This document shows positions 28,049-35,343 of a stretch of 54,852 bases of DNA, piece after piece. The notes under the pieces were generated by a model. That model saw only the letters and a program-made list of their open reading frames with translations, searched no databases and had not been told where the DNA came from. Location: contig CAILJO010000094.1 in assembly GCA_903834635.1 (NCBI GenBank), positions 1-54,852 on the forward strand, in the 5' to 3' direction. This stretch comes from an uncultured Micrococcales bacterium (GTDB lineage: Bacteria; Actinomycetota; Actinomycetes; Actinomycetales; Microbacteriaceae). The translations under genes and the position numbers were made by a program. The first letter of the stretch is position 1, and every line of letters starts with the position of its first letter.

Positions 28049-28105
28049 CTTCCTTTCTCTCCACTTTACTCCACAACACGCCAAAATTTCCTTAATTTGA
28101 AGGAA
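28049..28105 (-). promoter_or_regulatory. MraZ-type operator repeats and palindrome upstream of mraZ
   Basis: On the minus strand GTGGAG occurs at 28074-28069 and again at 28064-28059, a 10-bp period, with a degenerate third unit AGGAAG at 28054-28049. MraZ is known to bind TGGGN-like repeats with a 10-bp period upstream of its own gene. Just upstream is a palindrome, TTCCTT-N6-AAGGAA (28088-28105), whose ligand is unknown. A TTGTTA -35-like element lies about 20 bp further upstream. Confidence 0.6.
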
Positions 28106-28205
28106 TAATTTGCATATCGATTAGGTAACAATGGCGCTAGATCAACCCATACAACTAGTGGAGCAAAATGGAGCGATTTTTAGACTTTAGGCAAAAAATA
28201 GGCAC

Positions 28206-28227
28206 AAAAAAAGAGCCCAAAGGCTCT
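28206..28227 (-). terminator. Rho-independent terminator after the DUF3040 gene
   Basis: Read on the minus strand, AGAGCC-TTTG-GGCTCT (28227-28212) is a perfect 6-bp stem with a four-base loop followed directly by a run of six T. It stands 22 bp downstream of the DUF3040 stop. Between this terminator and the mraZ promoter (about 28141-28205) I see nothing convincing; a short plus-strand frame there has no features of a gene. Confidence 0.85.
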
Positions 28228-28249
28228 CGATTTTTGGACCGTGTGTTGG

Positions 28250-28600
28250 CTAGCTTCCTAGGTGATCCTCGAAAAAGGATCCTGAGCTCGGGCGCTTTGG
28301 TTTGGTTGGTCGTTTGGCAACAGGTTTTGCCACTGAAGGACTTCTGGTCTGACCGGAGGTCGCAACGAAGACTCCGATCAGCATGGCCAAAAAGCCGATG
28401 ACTCCGAACAAAATGACATGGGTGACCGCTGCCAGGACTAATACCGAGATGCCTGCTAGAGCGAGCAGTGCTCCCCCGACGATTCGCGCCGACGTCGCAG
28501 GTCTTGCGCCAGAAACCCGTTGAGCAAACTTCGCATCGTCGTTGTAGAGTCCGCGCTCAAGCTCTTCAAGCACACGTTTTTCGTGATCTGAAAGCGACAC
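28250..28600 (-). CDS. DUF3040 domain membrane protein
   Basis: A 116-residue actinobacterial protein of unknown function. From GTG 28600 it begins SLSDHEKRVLEELERGLY, the DUF3040 signature, followed by basic residues, two adjacent transmembrane helices (about 43-62 and 66-86) and a Lys/Pro/Ser-rich C-terminal tail. A GGAGAGG ribosome site seven bases before the GTG favours this start over an ATG six codons upstream. It is commonly found next to the dcw cluster in Actinobacteria. It is divergent from the polyprenyl synthase gene. Confidence 0.88.
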   Translation of the reverse strand: MSLSDHEKRVLEELERGLYNDDAKFAQRVSGARPATSARIVGGALLALAGISVLVLAAVTHVILFGVIGFLAMLIGVFVATSGQTRSPSVAKPVAKRPTKPKRPSSGSFFEDHLGS

Positions 28601-28654
28601 TGGCACCTCTCCAAACATCCGACGGGGTTAAAGTCTAAGTCTCGTGTCGTTAGT

Positions 28655-28667
28655 TAGGCTAGTCACG
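28655..28667 (+). promoter_or_regulatory. -10 element of a probable leaderless polyprenyl synthase mRNA
   Basis: TAGGCT at 28655-28660 is followed by six bases and then the GTG start at 28667, and no ribosome site precedes the GTG. This geometry would place transcription start on or near the start codon. The same layout occurs at 42397-42409. Confidence 0.5.
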
Positions 28668-29782
28668 TGAGTGAATCGAAGGTACTTCTAGATCTAGTTC
28701 AAAAAGAATTGGACCAGTTTTGCGATGCCCGAAAGACTGAGTTTTCTCAAATCTCATCTGATCTTTCGGTAATCCCTGATTACACCAAGAGCCTACTTAG
28801 CGGTGGCAAAAGGTTTCGGGCGCTGTTTTGCTATTGGTCTTGGGTGGCAGCACTCGATGTCTCGCCAACTCAGCAAACTGCCGAACAAAAGAGCCGATCT
28901 ACAGAAGCAATGGTTGGTATTTGCTCAGCCCTAGAAATGTTCCACGCTGCAGCGCTAGTGCACGATGACCTGCTGGATCAAAGCGATACCCGCCGAGGTG
29001 AGCCGGCCGTGCACAAACGATTTGAACAACTCCATGCCAACTCTGGGTTTGCTGGAAGCGCCGAACGTTTTGGCCAGGCTGGCTCGGTGTTGGTAGGTGA
29101 CATGATGCTTGGCTGGAGTAGCGAGATTTTTGGTCAAGCCTTGTTGAAATCTCCAAACCCGGTTATTGAAACTCACTGCCGTGAAGAATTTTCGAAAATG
29201 CGCATTGAGGTAATGGCTGGCCAGTATCTAGACGTGCTCGAAGAAAATGCCGCGCCGATTCGAAGCGTTGACGAGGCTGTGGGCCGAGCCAACCGAGTGA
29301 TTCTTTACAAGACCGCTAAATACAGCATCGAAGCCCCTCTTCTTATCGGAGCGGCTTTTGCTGGCGCCGAACCGGCAACACTTAGAGCTCTTTCGGCGTT
29401 CGGTATTCCATTGGGAATGGCATTTCAACTGCGTGATGACATCCTCGGTGTTTTTGGAGACCCAGCAATAACGGGCAAACCAATCGGCGATGATCTTCGC
29501 GAAGGAAAGCGAACCGTGCTGGTTGCGCTCACTCGCCAATCGCTGATGCCATCTGTGGGCAAAATCTTTGACGAACTACTAACTCAACGAAGCGCAGAGC
29601 CTGAGCAGATTGCATTTTTGCAGCAGACCATCAAAGGTTCTGGTGCTTTGGCTAAAACCGAGCAAATGATTGAGCAGTTAGCCGATGAATCGCTTGCAGC
29701 CTTAGAGCGACTTGAGCTCGAACCTGTGGCCAAGCAAATGCTTCGCGATTTGGCGATGCGCGTAATCAACCGCCAAGCCTAG
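28667..29782 (+). CDS. Polyprenyl diphosphate synthase (trans-prenyltransferase)
   Basis: Condenses isopentenyl diphosphate units into a C15-C20 or longer prenyl chain (IdsA/GGPP synthase-like), feeding menaquinone, carotenoid or other lipids. The 371-residue protein has LLSGGKRFRA near residue 43, the first aspartate-rich motif VHDDLLDQSDTRRG (Asp100, Asp101, Asp104) and the second RDDILGVFGD with GKPIGDDLREGKRT. Chain length cannot be fixed by eye. The GTG at 28667 has no ribosome site and is probably leaderless. The gene neighbourhood (Rv2175c-like regulator, PASTA kinase, AroG) matches that of mycobacterial idsA2. Confidence 0.92.
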   Translation: MSESKVLLDLVQKELDQFCDARKTEFSQISSDLSVIPDYTKSLLSGGKRFRALFCYWSWVAALDVSPTQQTAEQKSRSTEAMVGICSALEMFHAAALVHDDLLDQSDTRRGEPAVHKRFEQLHANSGFAGSAERFGQAGSVLVGDMMLGWSSEIFGQALLKSPNPVIETHCREEFSKMRIEVMAGQYLDVLEENAAPIRSVDEAVGRANRVILYKTAKYSIEAPLLIGAAFAGAEPATLRALSAFGIPLGMAFQLRDDILGVFGDPAITGKPIGDDLREGKRTVLVALTRQSLMPSVGKIFDELLTQRSAEPEQIAFLQQTIKGSGALAKTEQMIEQLADESLAALERLELEPVAKQMLRDLAMRVINRQA

Positions 29783-29783
29783 A

Positions 29784-29799
29784 TTGGCTAAATAGCCAA
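29784..29799. terminator. Perfect hairpin between convergent genes
   Basis: TTGGCTAAATAGCCAA is a perfect inverted repeat with 7-bp arms and a two-base centre. It lies between the polyprenyl synthase stop and the Rv2175c-like gene, overlapping the TAG stop of the latter. No T-run follows, so it is either a weak bidirectional terminator or a protein site. Confidence 0.35.
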
Positions 29800-30159
29800 C
29801 ATCTGAGCGGCTCGACGCACTGGAGATTTGTGCCCTGCCAGCAAGGCAGCCATCGGAGTGGATCCGTGTTGATCCAGATTCTCATTTGGCGTATAAAGCC
29901 ATTCGGTAATTTCTTCAAGTTCAAGACCAGAGTCGCGCAGCAAAATTATCGTTCCACGCAAACCAGCTAGAGGCTCGGTGCCCTGAATAAGTTCGGCAGG
30001 AACCTTTGGCTCTTTGCCATCCTTAATGGTTATGAGGTCAAATTCCTCAATGAGACGTCGCACCTTTCCGACAGAAATGCCAAGTCGGTCAGATACCTCA
30101 GAAAGGGTGAGCAGTTCAACTGCAGCAAATACATCGAGCACATAACAACATTGCCACAC
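29788..30159 (-). CDS. Rv2175c family helix-turn-helix DNA-binding protein
   Basis: A 123-residue protein with an N-terminal winged-helix-like motif (LTLSEVSDRLGISVGKVRRL at about 17-36) and the C-terminal Rv2175c domain (GLRGTIILLRDSGLELEEI, then WLYTPNE near residue 86). In M. tuberculosis Rv2175c binds DNA and is phosphorylated by the neighbouring kinase PknL; here the gene is also divergent from a PASTA kinase, 53 bp apart. The GTG at 30159 has GAGG seven bases upstream; a second GTG six codons on is possible. Confidence 0.85.
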   Translation of the reverse strand: MWQCCYVLDVFAAVELLTLSEVSDRLGISVGKVRRLIEEFDLITIKDGKEPKVPAELIQGTEPLAGLRGTIILLRDSGLELEEITEWLYTPNENLDQHGSTPMAALLAGHKSPVRRAAQMLAI

Positions 30160-30212
30160 CAGAGCGCCTCAGGGCGATAACAACTTGCCCGTGTAACGAT
30201 ATTCGCTAGACC

Positions 30213-32135
30213 ATGAATGACCATTTCAAAAACGAAGCCGGAGAGCGCGTGCTCTCGGGGCGGTATCGAATCATTCGTCCGCTGGCTTCTGGAGGCATGG
30301 CCAAGGTCTATCTCGCCGAAGACCTAAGGTTGCAGCGCCAGGTCGCGCTTAAAATAATTCACCAGCACCTAGCCGAAGATCCAAGCTTTATCGACAAATT
30401 TCGCCAAGAGGCGATTATGGCGGCAAGGCTAAATCATCCCAACCTGGTAAACATCTTTGACCAAGGCTCCGACGGTTCTAGCACTTATCTAGTAATGGAA
30501 TACGTTCCTGGCCGAACCCTTCGTGATGTGCTTAGTGAATTTGGAGCGTTGCCATCTATTAGGGCACTCGAAATAATAGAGGCCATACTCGGCGGTTTGG
30601 CGGCTGCTCACAGTGGCGGAATTTTGCACCGAGACATCAAGCCAGAAAATGTTTTGCTTGCCGACGATGGGCGCATCAAACTTAGCGATTTTGGTCTCGC
30701 GAGGCCAATAACCCAAAACACGTCTACCGAATCTGTCATCGGCACTGCCGCATACCTATCGCCGGAGTTGGTTACTCGAGGCGCTACCGACGCTCGCTCA
30801 GATGTATACGCCGTTGGTATTTTGCTTTTTGAGCTGGTTACCGGAAGACAACCTTTCGTCGGCGAACATGCCGCACACATAGCGGCGCAGCACGCTACAT
30901 CATCAGTGGCCGCCCCAAGTTCGATAAACCCGGCGGTGCCAGAACTTATCGACGAACTGGTAATTTATTGCACGGAACGCGACCCTAACAACCGCCCAAA
31001 TGATGCCGGCGTGCTTCTTGGAATTGTGCGCCGTGCCAAGTTAGAACTTCGAGGCCAGCGTCCTGCAATCAATAGAGATTCAACGATGCGCCTTGCCCCG
31101 GCAACGCCTTCGCCAACAGCAGCGCAGGCCGCCACCGCAGTGATTCACCCTGATCTGGACGTGAACGCGACCGATGTAATCGGCAACGCCACACAAATCA
31201 TCGGCGCTCCAAGCAAGATTGAAGCTAATGAAAACGCCTTAGAAAAATTTCAAGGTCGCAGGCTTTTTTTGAAATGGTCGTTGACCACCCTTCTAGTGAT
31301 ATTGGTTGGAGCTGGAACAGGCTGGTGGTTCGGCGCTGGGCCAGGTGCCCTTCGCGCAATTCCTACTCTTGAGTCAAGGCAGGTTTTGGACGCTACAAAA
31401 ACCCTTCAAACACTGGGACTTGAAGTTTCGGTGTCGCAAGAGTTCTCGGCTTCAGTAACCCAAGGCTTGGTTACCAGAACCGAACCTAGTTCAGGCACCC
31501 TCGTTGCTCCCGAAACCAAAATAAAACTATTTGTGTCACTTGGCCCAGAGCTAAAACTTGTACCAAAGCTTTCTGGCCTTGACGTGGCTTCGGCGACGGA
31601 GCGATTGATTGCCGCTGGGTTTAACTTTGGCGGCGCAGAAGCCTGGTTCAACTCGACGACTGTCGGAAATGTCTACGACTACCTAGGCTCAGATGGCAAA
31701 AAACTGCCCGCTGGTTCGGCGATCACCGTAAAGATTTCACTTGGCCCTCTGCCTGCGGTCGCAAATATTCCGCAGAATGCGGCAACGGCGTTATTGACTG
31801 CCGCTGGATTGAAAGTTGGCTCAGTCTCAACTGAATACTCTGAAACTGTCGACTCTGGCAACGTCATCAACCTGATTCCCCAATCTCAGCCGATTGGAAA
31901 GAACGGCACGGTCAACCTCGTCGTATCGAAGGGTTCACAAAAGGTGGTAATGCCGAGGGTTGTCGGTGAAACCATCGCCGCCGCACAGTCACTTCTTCAG
32001 GCAATCGGGCTGAGAGTCGTAATCGATACCAACAAGTTGCAATCACAATATGGCATTGCCAAAGTGAAGAAGGTTTCAGTAGCACCCGGTCTAACCCTTC
32101 ACAAGGGCGACAGCGTAACGATTATCTCTAGGTAA
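30213..32135 (+). CDS. PASTA-domain Ser/Thr protein kinase
   Basis: Transmembrane sensor kinase of 640 residues. The cytoplasmic kinase domain (about 18-275) shows the glycine loop ASGGMAKVY, Lys47 in VALKII, HRDIKPEN with Asp141, DFGLA and the GTAAYLSPE activation segment. A Thr/Ala-rich juxtamembrane region leads to one transmembrane helix (about 349-371), then four extracellular PASTA repeats that would bind muropeptides or lipid II. Position beside the Rv2175c-like gene and aroG matches mycobacterial pknL, while the four PASTA units resemble PknB. Likely substrates include the neighbouring regulator and GarA (44953-45381); this is inference. There is no clear ribosome site before ATG 30213. 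Confidence 0.95.
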   Translation: MNDHFKNEAGERVLSGRYRIIRPLASGGMAKVYLAEDLRLQRQVALKIIHQHLAEDPSFIDKFRQEAIMAARLNHPNLVNIFDQGSDGSSTYLVMEYVPGRTLRDVLSEFGALPSIRALEIIEAILGGLAAAHSGGILHRDIKPENVLLADDGRIKLSDFGLARPITQNTSTESVIGTAAYLSPELVTRGATDARSDVYAVGILLFELVTGRQPFVGEHAAHIAAQHATSSVAAPSSINPAVPELIDELVIYCTERDPNNRPNDAGVLLGIVRRAKLELRGQRPAINRDSTMRLAPATPSPTAAQAATAVIHPDLDVNATDVIGNATQIIGAPSKIEANENALEKFQGRRLFLKWSLTTLLVILVGAGTGWWFGAGPGALRAIPTLESRQVLDATKTLQTLGLEVSVSQEFSASVTQGLVTRTEPSSGTLVAPETKIKLFVSLGPELKLVPKLSGLDVASATERLIAAGFNFGGAEAWFNSTTVGNVYDYLGSDGKKLPAGSAITVKISLGPLPAVANIPQNAATALLTAAGLKVGSVSTEYSETVDSGNVINLIPQSQPIGKNGTVNLVVSKGSQKVVMPRVVGETIAAAQSLLQAIGLRVVIDTNKLQSQYGIAKVKKVSVAPGLTLHKGDSVTIISR

Positions 32136-32138
32136 CCC

Positions 32139-33500
32139 TTAGCGCTCGGCCAGAGCCTCGGCAACTAGGAAGGCCAGCTCCAGCGACTGTGAATGATTCA
32201 AACGCGGGTCGCAAAGCGACTCATAGCGCTCTTCCAAAGTCTTCTCGTCAATATGCTCCGAACCGCCAAGGCATTCGGCAACGTCGTCGCCGGTTAGTTC
32301 GATGTGAATACCGCCAGGAATGGTGCCAGCTGCTCGGTGAACTTCGAAGAAGCCGCGCACTTCATCCATAACGTCATCGAATCGACGCGATTTGTAACCG
32401 TTCTTGGTCGTGATTCCGTTGCCGTGCATAGGGTCTGTGATCCATAGCGGCTTAGCGCCTGCGTCTCGAACCGCCTCGACCAGCGCAGGAAGAGTTTCGC
32501 GAATCTTTGGTGCACCCATCCGAGTGATGAAGGTAAGGCGACCCGGCTCGCGTTGAGGGTCAAGCTTGTCCATGAGCGCCAAGACGTCAGAGACAGATGT
32601 GCTAGGCCCAAGCTTTACGCCGATTGGGTTGCGCAGGCGCGACATAAAGTCAATGTGCGCGCCATCCAATTGACGAGTGCGCTCTCCCACCCAAACAAAG
32701 TGTCCAGAGGTTGAATATGGGGTTCCGGTGCGCGAGTCGATTCGGGTCATCGGGCGCTCGTAGTCAAACAAGAGGGCCTCGTGGCTGACATAAAACTCGG
32801 TGGTCTTTAGGGCATCAAAGTCGGCGCCGCAAGCTGCCATGAACTTGATTGCACGGTCAATCTCTTTGGCGAGCGACTCGTAACGTGCGTTGGCCGGATT
32901 GTCGGTGAAACCGCGGTTCCATTCGTGCACCGAGCGCAGGTCAGCGAATCCACCCTGGGTGAAGGCGCGAATCAGGTTCAGCGTCGAGGCAGAGGTGTGA
33001 TATGCCTTGAGGAGTCTTTCGGGGTTGTGCTCGCGAGAAGCTGCGGTGAAGTCGTAACCATTGACCGCATCTCCTCGATAGGCAGGAAGAGTGAGCCCGT
33101 CTCGGGTTTCATCGTTCGACGAACGAGGCTTGGCGAACTGACCAGCCATGCGTCCCATTTTGATCACGGGCATCGATGCACCATAGGTGAGCACGACGGC
33201 CATCTGGAGCAGCGTTTTTACGCGGTTTCTAATGCGGTCTGCTGTGGCATCGGCGAAAGTCTCGGCGCAATCTCCGCCTTGAAGCAGAAACGCTTTGCCC
33301 TCAGCAGCTGCCGCTAGTCGACTGCGAAGAATGTCAACCTCACCAGCAAAGACCAATGGTGGCATCTTGGCCAATTCGGCACGCACCTCAGCGAGCTTGC
33401 CAGCATCAGGCCATGTCGGTTGTTGCGCGGCAGCGAGGGTGGCATAGTTGTCGAGCCCGGCAATTACACCCGGATTCGCTGCTACCACTGTTTCGTTCAT
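32139..33500 (-). CDS. aroG: Class II 3-deoxy-7-phosphoheptulonate synthase AroG
   Basis: First enzyme of the shikimate pathway, joining phosphoenolpyruvate and erythrose 4-phosphate. At 453 residues it is a class II (plant/mycobacterial type) enzyme, with LLQGGDCAETFAD near residue 75, RMAGQFAKPRS near 120, FVWVGERTRQLDGAH near 265, KLGPSTS near 295 and DPMHGNG near 355. It is expected to be feedback-regulated, and in mycobacteria it forms a complex with an AroQ-type chorismate mutase, whereas the mutase in this window is AroH type. The ATG abuts the plsC stop, so it ends a glucokinase-plsC-aroG operon. Confidence 0.97.
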   Translation of the reverse strand: MNETVVAANPGVIAGLDNYATLAAAQQPTWPDAGKLAEVRAELAKMPPLVFAGEVDILRSRLAAAAEGKAFLLQGGDCAETFADATADRIRNRVKTLLQMAVVLTYGASMPVIKMGRMAGQFAKPRSSNDETRDGLTLPAYRGDAVNGYDFTAASREHNPERLLKAYHTSASTLNLIRAFTQGGFADLRSVHEWNRGFTDNPANARYESLAKEIDRAIKFMAACGADFDALKTTEFYVSHEALLFDYERPMTRIDSRTGTPYSTSGHFVWVGERTRQLDGAHIDFMSRLRNPIGVKLGPSTSVSDVLALMDKLDPQREPGRLTFITRMGAPKIRETLPALVEAVRDAGAKPLWITDPMHGNGITTKNGYKSRRFDDVMDEVRGFFEVHRAAGTIPGGIHIELTGDDVAECLGGSEHIDEKTLEERYESLCDPRLNHSQSLELAFLVAEALAER

Positions 33501-34187
33501 TTATCCTGCCGTTCTAGGTTGCTTTTTCATCGATGAGGCATACACATCAACGTATTCTTGGCCACTCAACTTCATCAACTCGTACATAATCTCGTCGGTG
33601 ATGGCTCGCAAAACGATGCGGTCGCCATCCATTCCTTCGAAGCGAGAAAAATCCAAAGGCTTGCCGATGATGATTCCAATTCGGCGAATCCGAGGCAGTC
33701 TCTTGCCAATGGGCTGAACCTTCTCGGTGTCAATCATGGCTACAGGAATCACTGGAACCTTGGCCTCAAGAACCATACGAGCGATTCCAGTTCTTCCTCG
33801 ATAGAGACGGCCGTCTGGGCTGCGTGTGCCCTCAGGATAGATTCCGAGCACGCTCCCCTGGTTCAACACTTTTAGACCGGTGTTTAGTGAAGCCTCAGAT
33901 GCCTTGCCGCCAGAACGATCGATAGGCAACTGCCCAGTGGCTAGGAAAAACCAACGAACCAAAGCTCCCTTGATTCCCTTTCCGGTGAAATATTCGGACT
34001 TGGCTAAAAAGACAACTGGTCGCCTCGATTGCAGAGGCAAAAAGATCGAATCACTGAACGAGAGGTGATTGCTCGCCAGGATTGCGGCACCGTTCGATGG
34101 AATGTTCTCCATGCCACGAACCCAAGGGCGAAAGATTAGTTTTAGAAGTGGACCGAGAATGAAGTTCTTCAAAATGAAGTAAGCCAT
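33501..34187 (-). CDS. plsC: 1-acyl-sn-glycerol-3-phosphate acyltransferase family protein
   Basis: Membrane-associated acyltransferase of phospholipid synthesis, 228 residues. The family motifs are NHLSFSD with His41 and Asp46, and YPEGTRSPDG near residue 118; a third block PVIPVAMI lies near 147. An N-terminal hydrophobic stretch (about 3-20) is compatible with membrane attachment. It lies between the ROK glucokinase and aroG, as in mycobacteria where an Rv2182c-type acyltransferase is near aroG. Exact acyl acceptor is inferred from the family. Confidence 0.9.
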   Translation of the reverse strand: MAYFILKNFILGPLLKLIFRPWVRGMENIPSNGAAILASNHLSFSDSIFLPLQSRRPVVFLAKSEYFTGKGIKGALVRWFFLATGQLPIDRSGGKASEASLNTGLKVLNQGSVLGIYPEGTRSPDGRLYRGRTGIARMVLEAKVPVIPVAMIDTEKVQPIGKRLPRIRRIGIIIGKPLDFSRFEGMDGDRIVLRAITDEIMYELMKLSGQEYVDVYASSMKKQPRTAG

Positions 34188-34245
34188 GTGTCCTCCTAAG
34201 CCAAAGTTTTATCGGGTTCGCCAAAATGCGCGTGAAACCACAAGT

Positions 34246-35196
34246 TTACTGCTTAGTGACCTCGCGCCGAGCGAGATCGGCTGCTCCAACCACTCCTGCA
34301 TCGTTCACAAACTCCGCAATGGCAAACTTTAGGTGAGGGCGAAAAGCCGATGCAGGCAAGTGAGCATCGAAGGCCTTTTTGATTGGATCGAGCAAGAGGT
34401 CTCCCGCCGCGCTCACTCCGCCGCCGATGACGATCATCTCAGGGTCAAGAACTGCCACCAACGAAGCGGCAGCCTCGCCCAACCAAGTGCCAAGTTGACT
34501 CAATAGTGCCAGCGCTCCAGAATCGCGCTCGGTGATCGCCTGATAAACCTGTGTTCCGGTCAGCTCGCCAGCTTCGGTGGCAAGTTCGGCCAACCGAACG
34601 CCTTGTGGGTCTCCAGATTCAACTAACTCTTTTGCGGCACGCAGCAATGCTGTTCCTGAGCCGTACTGTTCGATACAGCCATGCTGCCCGCAGCCACACA
34701 GACGCCCTTCTGGGACCAAACGAATGTGACCAAGTTCACCTGCGATACCAAAACCACCGCGCAGCAGTTGACCGTCGACAACAATCGCTCCACCCACGCC
34801 CGTGCCAATCGTGAGCATGGCCATGTGCTTAACTCCTTGGCCAGCCCCAAATCGATATTCTGCCCAACCGGCAGCATTTGCATCGTTTTCGATAAAAACT
34901 GGGATGTTGGTTCGTGCCTGAAGTTTTGCCTTCAAAGGTTCGTGACGCCACGAGAGGTTCGGGGCATAAACAATGTTTGCGCGCTCAGCATCAATAAATC
35001 CAGCTGCAGCCACGCCTGCCGCAACAACCTGAACACCTTCAGACAACTGGTTGATCAGTTCGATTACCGCATCAGCAATGGCATCGGAATCATGAGCGGG
35101 CGTAGCCACTCGCTCCTCACGGATGATGCTTCCGTCAGGGTCTACCAGGGCGCCGGCGATTTTTGTTCCACCGATGTCTATTCCGATTGCGTACAT
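34246..35196 (-). CDS. glk: ROK family glucokinase
   Basis: Phosphorylates glucose with ATP (or polyphosphate in some Actinobacteria). From ATG 35196 (MYAIGIDIGGTKIAG), chosen because AAAGGA precedes it, the protein has 316 residues. The phosphate-binding DIGGTK is at the N-terminus, the catalytic ENDANAAGWAE near residue 103, and the ROK zinc motif CGCGQHGCIEQYGSG near 165. An in-frame start 14 codons earlier lacks conserved sequence. It leads the plsC-aroG run and is divergent from the acyl-CoA synthetase across 147 bp. Sugar specificity is presumed from the family. Confidence 0.9.
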   Translation of the reverse strand: MYAIGIDIGGTKIAGALVDPDGSIIREERVATPAHDSDAIADAVIELINQLSEGVQVVAAGVAAAGFIDAERANIVYAPNLSWRHEPLKAKLQARTNIPVFIENDANAAGWAEYRFGAGQGVKHMAMLTIGTGVGGAIVVDGQLLRGGFGIAGELGHIRLVPEGRLCGCGQHGCIEQYGSGTALLRAAKELVESGDPQGVRLAELATEAGELTGTQVYQAITERDSGALALLSQLGTWLGEAAASLVAVLDPEMIVIGGGVSAAGDLLLDPIKKAFDAHLPASAFRPHLKFAIAEFVNDAGVVGAADLARREVTKQ

Positions 35197-35311
35197 AGTT
35201 CCTTTAATCTCACCAGAAACTCCCTGGTACTTGTGCAAGTTTAGCCAAGACCTACAAAATACTCCGCCAAGTTTCTCGACTTATCTGTACCGAACCTACA
35301 CATTCGGCGAA

Positions 35312-35317
35312 TAGTAT
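35312..35317 (+). promoter_or_regulatory. Probable -10 element of the acyl-CoA synthetase gene
   Basis: TAGTAT at 35312-35317 lies about 26 bp before the ATG and upstream of an AGGAGA ribosome site. No good -35 hexamer is seen 16-18 bp upstream. The rest of the 147-bp glucokinase-synthetase spacer shows no other clear element. Confidence 0.4.
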
Positions 35318-35343
35318 TTTCTAAACAACTCACAGGAGAACCA

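Noticed and set aside
28168-28401. A 77-codon plus-strand frame next to the DUF3040 gene
   Set aside because: It runs through a clear minus-strand terminator and into the DUF3040 gene in antisense; no ribosome site at a proper distance.
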